DNA from: Candidatus Sulfopaludibacter sp. SbA3
Lineage (GTDB): Bacteria > Acidobacteriota > Terriglobia > Bryobacterales > Bryobacteraceae
Length of the DNA stretch: 64,000 bases
Direction of reading: 5' to 3'
NCBI GenBank assembly: GCA_945890485.1
Contig: CAMDCN010000012.1
Span: 1-64,000 of the forward strand
How positions within the stretch are numbered: the stretch's first letter is position 1; each line of letters begins with the position of its first letter. The translations under genes and the position numbers were made by a program. A model generated the notes under the pieces. It saw nothing but the letters and a program-made list of their open reading frames with translations. It ran no database searches and was not told the origin of the DNA. Below are positions 7,322 to 16,010 of this stretch, one piece after another.

Positions 7322-9139
7322 ATGGATCCATCACACATTCGAAACTTCTCCATCATCGCCCATATTGACCACGGCAAGTCGACATTGGCAGACAGACTCC
7401 TTGAGCATACGGGGGCACTGTCGCAACGCGAAATGATGGAGCAGGTCCTGGACTCGATGGACCTCGAACGGGAGCGGGGCATTACGATTAAGGCCCACGC
7501 GGTGCGTTTGCTTCACAAATCGAGCAAAGACGGGCAAATTTATCAGTTGAACCTGATTGATACGCCGGGGCACGTGGATTTTACCTACGAGGTTTCGCGG
7601 TCGTTACAGGCTTGCGAAGGGGCGCTGCTGGTGGTGGACGCGTCGCAGGGCGTGGAGGCGCAGACGCTGGCCAATACGTATCTCGCGCTGGGCCAGAATC
7701 TGGAGATCATCCCTGTAATCAACAAGATCGACCTGCCGGCGGCGGATCCCGAACGGATTCGGGAGCAGATCGAGACGCTGGTGGGCTTGGATGCTTCCGA
7801 GGCCGTGCTTTGTTCCGCCAAGCAAGGCATTGGCATTCCGGAGATTTTGGAGCAGATTGTGGCGCGGGTGCCGCCCCCGGCCGGGGATCCGGAGGCTCCG
7901 TTGCGAGCGCTGATTTTTGACTCGTGGTTCGATCCTTATAAGGGTGTCATCATCCTGATGCGGGTGGTGGATGGGCGGATGAAGCTGGGGCAGAAGATTA
8001 AGCTCTGGTCGAACGGAAAGATCTTTGAAGTTGAGGGGTTGGGGTACCAGTCGCCGAAGCCGATTCCGAATACGGAGTTGAGCGCGGGCGAAGTAGGGTT
8101 TGTCTACGCGAATATCAAGACGATCAGCGATGCGTTGATTGGCGATACGATTACGGACGCCGCGACGCCGGCGGCGGAGATGCTGCCGGGGTTCGAGCCG
8201 ATTAAGCCCATGGTGTTTGCCGGGCTTTATTCAGTGGAGAGTTCCGAGCACGGGTTGCTGCGGGATGCGCTCGAGAAGCTGCGGCTGAACGATTCGGCGT
8301 TTAATTTTGAACCGGAGAACTCGGTGGCGCTGGGATTTGGGTTCCGGTGCGGGTTCCTTGGACTGTTGCATCTGGAGATTGTCCAGGAGCGGCTGGAGCG
8401 CGAGTTCAATATTGACCTGATTACGACGGCGCCGGGCGTGCGGTATGAGATTACGCTGCGCGGCGGGGATGTGATTGAGGTGGATAATCCTTCGCGGTGG
8501 CCGGATCCGGCGGCGATTGAGGTGATCAACGAGCCGATTATCGACGCGACGGTGATTACGCGGGAAGAGTATATCGGCGATATTCTGGCGTTGCTTGAAG
8601 AGAAGCGGGGCAAGCAGAAGAAATTCGATTACATTGGCGGTTCGCGGGTGTTGTTGGGATATGAGCTGCCGCTGAACGAGATTGTGCTGGACTTTTATGA
8701 CCGGCTGAAGTCGGCTTCGCGGGGCTATGCTTCGCTCGACTATCACTTGGCGGGTCATCGGGCTTCGCCGATGGTGAAGCTGGACGTGCTGGTGGCGGGC
8801 GAGCCGGTGGATGCGTTGTCGATTATTGTGCACCGGGATGTGGCGTTTGAGCGCGGTAAGGCGCTGATTGAGCGGCTGCGGAAGCTGATTCCGCGGCAGA
8901 TGTTCGAAGTGGCGTTGCAGGCGGCAATTGGGAGCAAAATTATTGCCCGGGAGACGATTGCGGCGATCCGGAAGAACGTTTTGGCCAAGTGCTACGGGGG
9001 CGACATCAGCCGGAAGCGGAAGTTGCTCGAGAAGCAGAAAGAGGGTAAGCGCCGGATGAAGCGGGTGGGCCGGGTGGAGATTCCCCAGGAAGCGTTCCTG
9101 GCGGTGCTGAAAGTGAACCAAAGCTCGGACGACGACTAG
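7322..9139 (+). CDS. lepA: Elongation factor 4 (LepA GTPase)
   Basis: Ribosome-associated translational GTPase of 605 residues, the normal length. The G1 motif AHIDHGKST is at residues 13-21, with [20 protein letters not shown] (G3) and [13 protein letters not shown] (G4). The LepA-specific C-terminal domain contains [20 protein letters not shown], which separates it from EF-G. It is transcribed divergently from the enoyl-CoA hydratase gene across a 45-bp gap. Confidence 0.98.
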   Translation: MDPSHIRNFSIIAHIDHGKSTLADRLLEHTGALSQREMMEQVLDSMDLERERGITIKAHAVRLLHKSSKDGQIYQLNLIDTPGHVDFTYEVSRSLQACEGALLVVDASQGVEAQTLANTYLALGQNLEIIPVINKIDLPAADPERIREQIETLVGLDASEAVLCSAKQGIGIPEILEQIVARVPPPAGDPEAPLRALIFDSWFDPYKGVIILMRVVDGRMKLGQKIKLWSNGKIFEVEGLGYQSPKPIPNTELSAGEVGFVYANIKTISDALIGDTITDAATPAAEMLPGFEPIKPMVFAGLYSVESSEHGLLRDALEKLRLNDSAFNFEPENSVALGFGFRCGFLGLLHLEIVQERLEREFNIDLITTAPGVRYEITLRGGDVIEVDNPSRWPDPAAIEVINEPIIDATVITREEYIGDILALLEEKRGKQKKFDYIGGSRVLLGYELPLNEIVLDFYDRLKSASRGYASLDYHLAGHRASPMVKLDVLVAGEPVDALSIIVHRDVAFERGKALIERLRKLIPRQMFEVALQAAIGSKIIARETIAAIRKNVLAKCYGGDISRKRKLLEKQKEGKRRMKRVGRVEIPQEAFLAVLKVNQSSDDD

Positions 9140-9165
9140 AATCTACCCTAGTTTCGGTACAGATC

Positions 9166-9190
9166 ACCCTAAAGGAATTTCGCTTAGGGT
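9166..9190. repeat. 7-bp inverted repeat between lepA and the histidine kinase gene
   Basis: ACCCTAA and TTAGGGT are separated by 11 nt in the 66-bp gap. There is no T-tract, so a regulatory site for the following kinase gene is as likely as a terminator. It is short enough to be chance. Confidence 0.3.
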
Positions 9191-9205
9191 TCGATAAGTA
9201 CTCTA

Positions 9206-10861
9206 GTGCCGAGACTACGACAATCTGCCTTGTTGGCCGATGCCGCCGATGTGCTGAGCGATCAGTTGCATGCGCAATTGGCGGAGTCGGCGCGGGAGTT
9301 GGGGCCTCGGATTGCGGAGGCCGACCGGCGGTTTTTGAAGGGCCGGAAGGGCGATGCAAGGATTGGGGTAGCACTGCTGGCGACGACGGCAGGCGCCGCG
9401 TTTCGACTGCTGCAGCAGGGCGCTACGATTTCAGCATTCTTTGAGCAGGTGGAGTACAACGGGCGCCGATTGGCGAAGTTGAACATTCCGCCGGCGACGA
9501 TTATTACAGCGCTCGATGAATATGCCCGGCTTTTGGGGCCTGAATCGAATTTGCACTGGGTAGTGCAGCAGCTAAATTTCTGCGTCATTCTGACGCTGAA
9601 TAATGCGTTTTATCAGGTGCGCGAGGCCGAGACCAAGGCGTTTTACGATCTTTTCCGGATTGAGCTGGAATCGCGTTCGCTGGACGAGTTGCTATCGCGG
9701 ATATTGGTGAGTCTGGCGGAGTTCTGCGGGGCGGATAAGGCGCGGATCTTTCTTCTCGAAGAGGGAGAGGGAGCGCAGGGGGCGGCGTGGCAGTTACGGG
9801 CGGAAGCCCGGGCGACGGGTCTGATCAAGGCTCGGGGTCTGCGGATACCGAGCACTCCGGCATTGCGGCGAAAATTGTCGCGTCCGGCCATGGTGAGTGC
9901 GCTGGATGGAGACTGGCCGAAGAAGGGTGGCTCGGTTTGGTCGGTGCCGTTGGGGGAGAAGCTTGCCTCCGGAGTGATCCAGTTTGCGTTTGCGCGGGAG
10001 TACGAATGGCTACCGCGGGAGCAAGAGTTGCTGACAGCGGCGGCAGAGCGCTGCTGGATGGGGATTGAGAAGGCGAAGTTGGTGGAAGGCTTGGCGGCGC
10101 GGGAGGAGCAGATTCGGCAGTTGGCCGAGCATATGCTTCACGTCGAAGAGGCCGAGCGGCGCCGGATCAGCCGGGAGTTGCATGATGAAGCCGGCCAGAG
10201 CCTGCTTTGTGTGCGGCTGCAAATGGAGATGCTGGAAGGGCGGTTGCCCGATTCGCTAGCGGCCGAACGGGCGACCCTGCGCGAGACGCGGGAAGCTGTA
10301 GAGCACACGATCATTGAGACGCGACGCTTAATCAGCGCGCTGAGCCCGGCGGTGTTAGAGCAACTGGGACTTGGCGCGGCGATCCGCCAACTCATCCAGC
10401 GATTCCGGCAGGTCCACGAGATCAAGGTGAAATTGCAGGCCCACCGGCTCGAGCATTTGCCGAAGCGTACGGAGAGCATTGTGTACCGACTGGTACAAGA
10501 GTGTTTTCACAACATTGCGAAGCATTCTTTCGCTAACACTGTAAATATTTCGATCGGAACCGCCGATGGATATTTAAAGCTGGTGGTTGTGGACAACGGC
10601 ATTGGCTTTGACGTTGAGGCGGCGTTCCGCAAGCAGGATTCCTTTGGGTTATCTGGAATCCGGGAGCGAGTAACCTTACTCGGCGGTAAGTTTCAGATTG
10701 AGAGTAATCGGTCCGAGGCTAAGCGGGTAAACTCCCGCAAGGTATTGGGCACCAGGATTGTGGTCGAATTGCCGATTCCTAGAGAGGCTAATGAAGCAGG
10801 GGCGAAGAGTTCCCGGACGAAAGCGCAGGATGCGCCCCCGGTATTCGTTGCCAGCCGCTAG
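9206..10861 (+). CDS. NarL-type sensor histidine kinase (HisKA_3)
   Basis: Cytosolic two-component kinase of 551 residues without transmembrane segments. The N-terminus (about 1-150) is an all-helical sensor region I cannot name with confidence. A GAF-like region follows (about 160-290: LDELLSRILVSLAEFCGADKA). The H-box of the HisKA_3 type is EAERRRISRELHDEAGQSLL, with phospho-accepting His about residue 326. The ATP-binding domain follows with VVDNGIGF and FGLSGIRERVTLLGG. Start is GTG 9206. The cognate regulator lies 112 bp downstream. Confidence 0.93.
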   Translation: MPRLRQSALLADAADVLSDQLHAQLAESARELGPRIAEADRRFLKGRKGDARIGVALLATTAGAAFRLLQQGATISAFFEQVEYNGRRLAKLNIPPATIITALDEYARLLGPESNLHWVVQQLNFCVILTLNNAFYQVREAETKAFYDLFRIELESRSLDELLSRILVSLAEFCGADKARIFLLEEGEGAQGAAWQLRAEARATGLIKARGLRIPSTPALRRKLSRPAMVSALDGDWPKKGGSVWSVPLGEKLASGVIQFAFAREYEWLPREQELLTAAAERCWMGIEKAKLVEGLAAREEQIRQLAEHMLHVEEAERRRISRELHDEAGQSLLCVRLQMEMLEGRLPDSLAAERATLRETREAVEHTIIETRRLISALSPAVLEQLGLGAAIRQLIQRFRQVHEIKVKLQAHRLEHLPKRTESIVYRLVQECFHNIAKHSFANTVNISIGTADGYLKLVVVDNGIGFDVEAAFRKQDSFGLSGIRERVTLLGGKFQIESNRSEAKRVNSRKVLGTRIVVELPIPREANEAGAKSSRTKAQDAPPVFVASR

Positions 10862-10973
10862 CCGGGAGCAGGAACCGACCGTCGTTGAGAGATGTTGGTG
10901 GGCCTCGTTGCGCCATCAACAGTCCGAAAAATCGCTCGTTTGGTAAAAATTTAGAACAACAACGGTAAGCACT

Positions 10974-11639
10974 ATGGCCAAGATTCGCATCATGTTAGCG
11001 GACGATCACACGCTGTTCCGCCAGGGAATTCGCACACTAATCGCAGCAGAAACCGATATGGAAGTCATCGGGGAGGCGGCGAACGGCGGCGACGCGGTGG
11101 AACGCGCCAATGAAATCCGGCCCGATGTCGTGCTGATGGATATCGGCATGCCAGGTCTCAGCAGTTTCGAGGCGACGCGGCAGATCAAGAAGAATCGCCC
11201 CGAAACTAAGATTCTATTTCTCACGATGTACGACGACGAAGACTATCTCGTCGAAGGCATGGAAGTGGGCGCCGGTGGCTATGTTCTAAAAGATAGCCCA
11301 GCGCAGCAGTTAGTGGCGGCTATCCGTGATGTTATTCGCGGCGGCAGTTACCTCAGCCCCCGGATGCTATCTCAGTTAGTGGACGACTTCCGCTCTCGCA
11401 TCAAGTCTGCGAATCGGCTTCCCCGTTTCGCAACTTTAACGACACGGGAGCGCGAGGTCTTGAAAATGCTGGCGGAAGGTCAATCGGTGAAAGAGATCGC
11501 CTGTGATCTGAACCTAAGCGTCAAGACGGTAGAGGCGCACAAGTTTAACCTGATGCGGAAACTGGACATCCATAACAAAGCTCAACTGGTCCAGTACGCC
11601 ATCCAGAAAAAGATTATCAAGATTCCGAATCTCGTTTAG
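10974..11639 (+). CDS. NarL/FixJ-family response regulator
   Basis: Transcription factor of 221 residues. The receiver domain (1-125) has acidic pair Asp10-Asp11, phospho-acceptor Asp56 (VVLMDIGMPG) and the Lys of YVLKDSPAQQL. The LuxR-type HTH (about 150-215) reads LTTREREVLKMLAEGQSVKE, then IACDLNLSVKTVEAHKFNLM. It is the partner of the preceding NarL-type kinase by position. Targets cannot be inferred. A strong terminator follows the gene. Confidence 0.97.
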   Translation: MAKIRIMLADDHTLFRQGIRTLIAAETDMEVIGEAANGGDAVERANEIRPDVVLMDIGMPGLSSFEATRQIKKNRPETKILFLTMYDDEDYLVEGMEVGAGGYVLKDSPAQQLVAAIRDVIRGGSYLSPRMLSQLVDDFRSRIKSANRLPRFATLTTREREVLKMLAEGQSVKEIACDLNLSVKTVEAHKFNLMRKLDIHNKAQLVQYAIQKKIIKIPNLV

Positions 11640-11682
11640 CGCGAGGTCCGAACCAGTTCTTCTGACGCCCATTTGGGTCTTC

Positions 11683-11735
11683 TTGGCCGGGCTGGTCCGC
11701 AACAGGGATGTTGCGGGCTGGGCCGGTCTTTTTTT
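11683..11735 (+). terminator. Intrinsic terminator after the response regulator
   Basis: A 20-nt arm starting GGCCGGGCTGG and ending CCGCAACA pairs with TGTTGCGGGCTGGGCCGGTC across a GGGATG-type loop, with one mismatch when G-U pairs are allowed. Seven T follow directly. This ends the kinase-regulator unit before the dehydrogenase gene. Confidence 0.88.
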
Positions 11736-11830
11736 GTTTGCCAGGCGATTGTGCGGAAGGGTAGTCGAAGCTGGCGGGATTCGGGAGGAGCTGTCGGGGC
11801 CGGTCGAGGTTGCTATTATGAACCAGACTT

Positions 11831-12877
11831 ATGCCGAATTTTGCAATAGCGGTGCTGCCGGGTGATGGAATTGGTCCGGACGTGGTGGCGGAGGGGCTCA
11901 AGGTCCTTCGGGCGGTGGAACAGAAGTTGGACGGGATAACGTTCTCGACCGCCGAGTTCGCGGTGGGCGCAGGGGAATACCTTCGCAGTGGGGACCCGCT
12001 GCCGGAGGCGACGTTTTCTGCGATCGCTCAATACTCGACGATTCTGCTCGGGGCCATGGGGATTCCGAATGTCCGCTGGGCAGACGGGCGGGAGATGGCT
12101 CCTCAAATTGATATTCGTGAGAAGCTGGGCCTTTATTGCGGCCTCAGGCCGATCGTTCTCTATCACCCGAACGATACCCCGTTGAAGGGGAAGACGACGA
12201 TCGATTTCGCGCTGGTGCGTGAGTCGACCGAGGGGCTGTTCGTGTCCCGGCTGGAGCCGTATTCACTCGAAGCCGACCAAGTGACCGATCAATTGCGGAT
12301 TACGCGGGCGGGCGCCGAGCGCGTGATTCGCTCGGCGTTTCAGATCGCCGGAGGGCGCCGAAAGAAGGTGACGTTGGTGGACAAGGCGAACGTGCTTCCC
12401 TCGATGGCCTACTTCCGGAGCATTTTTGACCAAATCGCACTGGAGTTCCCCGAGATTGCCACTGAGCGCGTCTATGTGGACGCGTGCGCTTTGTATCTGG
12501 TGCAACGGCCGGAGAGTTTCGACGTACTGGTTACGGAGAACATGTTCGGCGATATTCTGTCGGACCTCGCGGCGGCATTGGTCGGCGGCATGGGAATGGC
12601 GCCTTCCGCTGACATCGGCGATACGCATGCCGTGTTTCAGCCGTCGCATGGCTCGGCGCCGGACATTGCCGGCAAGGGGATTGCGAATCCTGTGGCGACC
12701 ATCCTTTCGGTCGCACTGATGCTCGATTGGCTGAACCATCCCGAGACACGGCGGGGGGCGGAGATGATCCGAGCCGCGGTGAGTGCGGTTTTTGCCGATC
12801 CAGCGGCGCGAACGGTGGACATGGGCGGCCAGCTCACCACAACCGAGATGGGTGACCGTGTAGCATCTGCAGTGTAG
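11831..12877 (+). CDS. Isocitrate/isopropylmalate dehydrogenase family enzyme
   Basis: Metal-dependent beta-decarboxylating dehydrogenase of 348 residues. It shows IAVLPGDGIGPDVVAEGLKV at the N-terminus, substrate loop residues FALVRESTEGLFV, and the signature TENMFGDILSDLAAALVGGM followed by GMAPSADIG. NAD-binding FQPSHGSAPDIAGKGIANP is present. 3-Isopropylmalate dehydrogenase is the closest named activity, but RESTEG with no leuC/leuD neighbours means a tartrate- or homoisocitrate-type substrate cannot be excluded. Monocistronic. Confidence 0.9.
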   Translation: MPNFAIAVLPGDGIGPDVVAEGLKVLRAVEQKLDGITFSTAEFAVGAGEYLRSGDPLPEATFSAIAQYSTILLGAMGIPNVRWADGREMAPQIDIREKLGLYCGLRPIVLYHPNDTPLKGKTTIDFALVRESTEGLFVSRLEPYSLEADQVTDQLRITRAGAERVIRSAFQIAGGRRKKVTLVDKANVLPSMAYFRSIFDQIALEFPEIATERVYVDACALYLVQRPESFDVLVTENMFGDILSDLAAALVGGMGMAPSADIGDTHAVFQPSHGSAPDIAGKGIANPVATILSVALMLDWLNHPETRRGAEMIRAAVSAVFADPAARTVDMGGQLTTTEMGDRVASAV

Positions 12878-12888
12878 ACTTCGAGCGA

Positions 12889-12932
12889 GGCCACCGTCCT
12901 GCAGGCGCAAATCCGCTAGTAGGACGGTGGCC
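12889..12932. terminator. Perfect 12-bp inverted repeat between convergent genes
   Basis: GGCCACCGTCCT and AGGACGGTGGCC flank a 20-nt loop just after the dehydrogenase stop. The ferredoxin gene converges from the other side. There is no T-tract, so it is a possible bidirectional, factor-assisted terminator or an mRNA-stabilising hairpin. Confidence 0.55.
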
Positions 12933-13007
12933 GTAGAAGCTGGACCCCGTTCAATTCGGACCGAGAGTGAAATCTAAGCCCGCGGTTCCGGGCCGACGCG
13001 CGAAAGA

Positions 13008-13268
13008 TTAGCGGGCGAAGTAATCCGCGTTCTTCTTGGTGAAGTCGTTCCACTTTTCTGGCAGATCGTCGAGAGCGAAGATCGCAGAGACCGGGCATAC
13101 GGGAACGCAGGCGCCGCAATCGATACACTCGACAGGGTCGATATTCAAAATCTCGACCTCTTCAAACCGTGCATCGTCCTTTTTGGGGTGAATGCAGTCC
13201 ACTGGGCAAGCATCAACACAAGCGGTATCCTTGGTGCCCACACAGGGTTCAGCGATTACATATGCCAT
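13008..13268 (-). CDS. 7Fe ferredoxin ([3Fe-4S][4Fe-4S]), FdxA-like
   Basis: Electron carrier of 86 residues starting MAYVIAEPC, the usual FdxA start. Cysteines follow C-x7-C-x3-CPVDC in the first half and CIDCGACVPVCPVSA in the second. The missing Cys between the first two positions matches family members that bind one [3Fe-4S] and one [4Fe-4S] cluster. It stands alone; redox partners cannot be inferred. It is divergent from the hydroxyacid dehydrogenase gene. Confidence 0.95.
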   Translation of the reverse strand: MAYVIAEPCVGTKDTACVDACPVDCIHPKKDDARFEEVEILNIDPVECIDCGACVPVCPVSAIFALDDLPEKWNDFTKKNADYFAR

Positions 13269-13275
13269 GTTTGAT

Positions 13276-13305
13276 TTGTACCACAGGGAATTGGCCTCCT
13301 ACAAT
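13276..13305 (+). promoter_or_regulatory. Possible overlapping divergent promoters
   Basis: On the plus strand TTGTAC, 18 bp, TACAAT resembles a sigma-70 promoter for the dehydrogenase gene. On the minus strand the same bases read TTGTAG, 18 bp, TACAAA, so each -35 box overlaps the other's -10. The minus-strand start point would fall at or next to the ferredoxin ATG. This is pattern matching only. Confidence 0.35.
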
Positions 13306-13360
13306 TTGGGAACGGCAGAGTGGGAGAAAATCAGGATGAAGAGTGAATAGGAGCGATCGA

Positions 13361-14287
13361 ATGAGGATTGTCGTGCTGGATGGATACTGTCTGAACCCAG
13401 GAGACCTTTCGTGGCAAGCGCTGAAAGGCCTAGGCGAATTGACGATCTACGACCGGACGCCAGGGGACTTGATTCTGGAACGGGCGAGCGGGGCGGAGGC
13501 GATCCTGACGAACAAGACGCCGCTAAGCCGGGAGACCCTGGCGGCGCTACCGGACCTCCGCTACATCGGCGTTCTCGCGACTGGCTACAACGTGATCGAT
13601 GTCGGAGCGGCGCGGGAGAAAGGGATTGTGGTGACGAACGTGCCGACGTACGGGACCGATTCGGTAGCGCAGTTGACCATCGCGTTGTTGCTTGAGCTCT
13701 GCCACCATTTGGGCGCGCATGGCGAGGCCGTGCGGGCCGGCGAATGGACGGCGAACAGAGACTGGAGTTTTTGGAAAACGCCGCAGGTGGAGTTGGCCGG
13801 GAAGACATTCGGTTGTATTGGGTACGGCCGGATTGGAGCCCAGACCGCCCGGATTGCGGAGGCGCTGGGAATGCGAGTGCTGATACACAGCCGGTCGGAG
13901 GGTATCCCTCTTGACGAGATCCTCGAACAGTCCGACGTCGTGAGTTTGCACTGCCCGCTGTTTCCGGAAACTCGTGGGATGATCGGCGCATCCCAACTAC
14001 AGCGTATGAAGCCTTCAGCCTTTCTTCTCAACACATCACGCGGACCGCTGGTTGTGGAGCAGGATCTTGCGGACGCGCTGAACGCTGGGACGATCGCCGG
14101 TGCAGGCGTGGATGTTCTGAGCGTTGAGCCGCCGACTGAAGGCTCACCGCTATTTTCCGCCCGGAATTGCATCGTGACGCCCCATATCGCCTGGGCAACA
14201 CGGGAGGCACGGGGACGGTTGATGGAGATTGCAGCAGGGAATGTCGCGGCGTTTGCCGCCGGCGTTCCGGAGAACGTGGTGAATTGA
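13361..14287 (+). CDS. D-isomer-specific 2-hydroxyacid dehydrogenase
   Basis: NAD(P)-dependent enzyme of 308 residues that reduces a 2-oxoacid, closest in style to glycerate dehydrogenase/hydroxypyruvate reductase. It has the Rossmann motif FGCIGYGRIGAQTARIAEAL, LLNTSRGPLVVEQDLADAL with the catalytic Arg region, and the catalytic His in VTPHIAWATREARGRL. AGGAG at 13349-13353 supports the ATG at 13361 over a GTG at 13343. Its stop overlaps the next start by one base (TGATG). Confidence 0.94.
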   Translation: MRIVVLDGYCLNPGDLSWQALKGLGELTIYDRTPGDLILERASGAEAILTNKTPLSRETLAALPDLRYIGVLATGYNVIDVGAAREKGIVVTNVPTYGTDSVAQLTIALLLELCHHLGAHGEAVRAGEWTANRDWSFWKTPQVELAGKTFGCIGYGRIGAQTARIAEALGMRVLIHSRSEGIPLDEILEQSDVVSLHCPLFPETRGMIGASQLQRMKPSAFLLNTSRGPLVVEQDLADALNAGTIAGAGVDVLSVEPPTEGSPLFSARNCIVTPHIAWATREARGRLMEIAAGNVAAFAAGVPENVVN

Positions 14288-14901
14288 TGCTCGCATTGTT
14301 GCTGTTCTTTTCGATGCCGTGGTCGGCGGCAAATGAATTTGACGCCTACGTCAAAAAGGCCGAGGCGCAGGCAACGATGACGGCGGGAACCACGCATGAG
14401 GTAAAAGGCGGGTTGATCCACGACTGGTCGGCGGAGGCGTTTGTCAAAGACCGTACGCCAGAGCAGGTGATTGCCGTATTGCAGAGCTATGAGCGGTACC
14501 AGGAGATCTATCCGGAGGTGACCGCCTCCCGGCTCTTGTCGAAGGAAGGCAACCACTTCCGGGCGGCTTTGCAGTTAAAGCGGAAGAAGATTCTGACGGT
14601 AATCCTGAACACGGAGTACGACGTCGAATACAAAAAAGTCGGGGAGGGCCGATGGCGGGTAGCCTCTCGCAGCACAAAGGTAGAGGAGGTCGACGGTGGA
14701 GACAACGGTTTCCTGTGGCGGCTCAACGCCTATTGGACGATCACTGCGGAACCCGGGGGGGTGCGACTGCAGTGCCGTTCTATTTCCCTTTCGCGGGAAG
14801 TTCCCTTGGGGTTGGCCTGGGCGGTGAAACCACTGCTGCGAGAGATGCCGCAGGAGTCCTTGGCAGGAATGCTTTCGGCGACGGTGAAGGCGCTAAAGTA
14901 G
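14287..14901 (+). CDS. Secreted START/SRPBCC-like protein
   Basis: Protein of 204 residues with a short hydrophobic leader (MLALLLFFSMPWSAAN) and a single alpha/beta domain. Features such as RTPEQVIAVLQSYERYQEIY and RWRVASRSTKVEEV recall START-like lipid-binding folds used on the periplasmic side. The start is ATG 14287, overlapping the previous stop; an in-frame upstream extension is antisense-like noise. It is translationally coupled to the dehydrogenase and 4 bp from galT. Ligand unknown. Confidence 0.72.
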   Translation: MLALLLFFSMPWSAANEFDAYVKKAEAQATMTAGTTHEVKGGLIHDWSAEAFVKDRTPEQVIAVLQSYERYQEIYPEVTASRLLSKEGNHFRAALQLKRKKILTVILNTEYDVEYKKVGEGRWRVASRSTKVEEVDGGDNGFLWRLNAYWTITAEPGGVRLQCRSISLSREVPLGLAWAVKPLLREMPQESLAGMLSATVKALK

Positions 14902-14905
14902 GGGT

Positions 14906-15931
14906 TTGGAGCTACTTAGCCACCCCCATCGACGGTACAACCCGCTAACCGGGGAGTGGGTTCTGGTTTCACCGCAACGAATGAAGAGACCTTGGCAGGG
15001 TCAGGTGGAACCCGTTGGGGCTCCTGCGGGGGCGGCCTACGTGCCCGGCTGCTACTTGTGTCCGGGAAATGAGCGAGCTGGTGGCCAGCGCAATCCGGAG
15101 TACACCGGAGTCTTCGTTTTTGACAACGATTTTGCGGCACTGCGCCCAGATACGCCAACGGCGGAGTTTGACGATGGCGGACTACTCGTCGCGAAATCCG
15201 AAAGCGGCCGGTGCCGGGTGGTCTGCTTTTCGCCCGACCACAGTCAGGCGCTGGCGCGGATGGAGATATCGGCGATTGACGCGGTCGTGATGGCGTGGTG
15301 CCGGGAGTTCGCGGCGCTGGCGGCGGAGCCCGGAATTGCCACGGTCCAGATCTTTGAGAACCGAGGCGAGATGATGGGTTGCAGCAACCCGCATCCACAC
15401 GGGCAAATCTGGTGCACTTCCAGCATTCCGAACCAGCTGGCCAAGGAGGTCGGGGCGCTGGAGCGGCCGCTGTTAGTCGACTACTTGAAAATCGAGCTCC
15501 GCGAGCAGGTTCGCGTCGTCTGCGCGAACGATCATTTTGTGGCGCTGGTTCCATTCTGGGCTGTCTGGCCGTTCGAACTCCTGCTGCTCCCCCGTCGGCA
15601 CTTCACTGGATTTGACGAGATGCGTCCAGCCGAACACTCCTCGCTGGCAGGAATATTGAAAGAAATCGGCCAAAGATACGACCTCCTTTTTGGGGTTCCA
15701 TTTCCTTATTCCATGGGCTTCCATCAGCGTCCTGTCGACGGTGGCAGCTATCCCAATTTTACCTGGCATGCTCACTACCATCCGCCCTTACTCCGGTCAG
15801 CTACAGTCCGTAAGTTTATGGTGGGATTCGAGATGTTTGGCGGTCCGCAGCGAGATACGACTCCGGAATCGGCCGCGGAACAGCTTCGAAATGCGGGACA
15901 GGGGGGTACTGTGGGCTCTGCCCAACTTTAG
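14906..15931 (+). CDS. galT: Galactose-1-phosphate uridylyltransferase
   Basis: Leloir-pathway enzyme of 341 residues, exchanging UMP between UDP-glucose and galactose-1-phosphate. The catalytic histidine motif NPHPHGQIWCTSS is present, as are zinc-type cysteines CYLCPGNERA and the second His-rich segment FTWHAHYHPP. The start appears to be TTG at 14906 (ELLSHPHRRYNPLTGEWVLV), preceded by a G-rich ribosome site. No galE or galK is adjacent. Confidence 0.95.
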   Translation: MELLSHPHRRYNPLTGEWVLVSPQRMKRPWQGQVEPVGAPAGAAYVPGCYLCPGNERAGGQRNPEYTGVFVFDNDFAALRPDTPTAEFDDGGLLVAKSESGRCRVVCFSPDHSQALARMEISAIDAVVMAWCREFAALAAEPGIATVQIFENRGEMMGCSNPHPHGQIWCTSSIPNQLAKEVGALERPLLVDYLKIELREQVRVVCANDHFVALVPFWAVWPFELLLLPRRHFTGFDEMRPAEHSSLAGILKEIGQRYDLLFGVPFPYSMGFHQRPVDGGSYPNFTWHAHYHPPLLRSATVRKFMVGFEMFGGPQRDTTPESAAEQLRNAGQGGTVGSAQL

Positions 15932-15969
15932 TACTGCGATATCAGTGGAACACCGCATGATATCCTAAG

Positions 15970-15995
15970 GTCCCAAGGATTGGGGAGTTTTTTTT
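15970..15995 (+). terminator. Weak intrinsic terminator upstream of the SBBP gene
   Basis: CCCAA-GGA-TTGGG hairpin followed by eight T (15988-15995). It ends only 15 bp before the next ATG, overlapping that gene's leader, so it could terminate galT or attenuate the next gene. The ribosome site GGAGG lies at 15997-16001. Confidence 0.5.
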
Positions 15996-16010
15996 CGGAG
16001 GAACGAGAGC

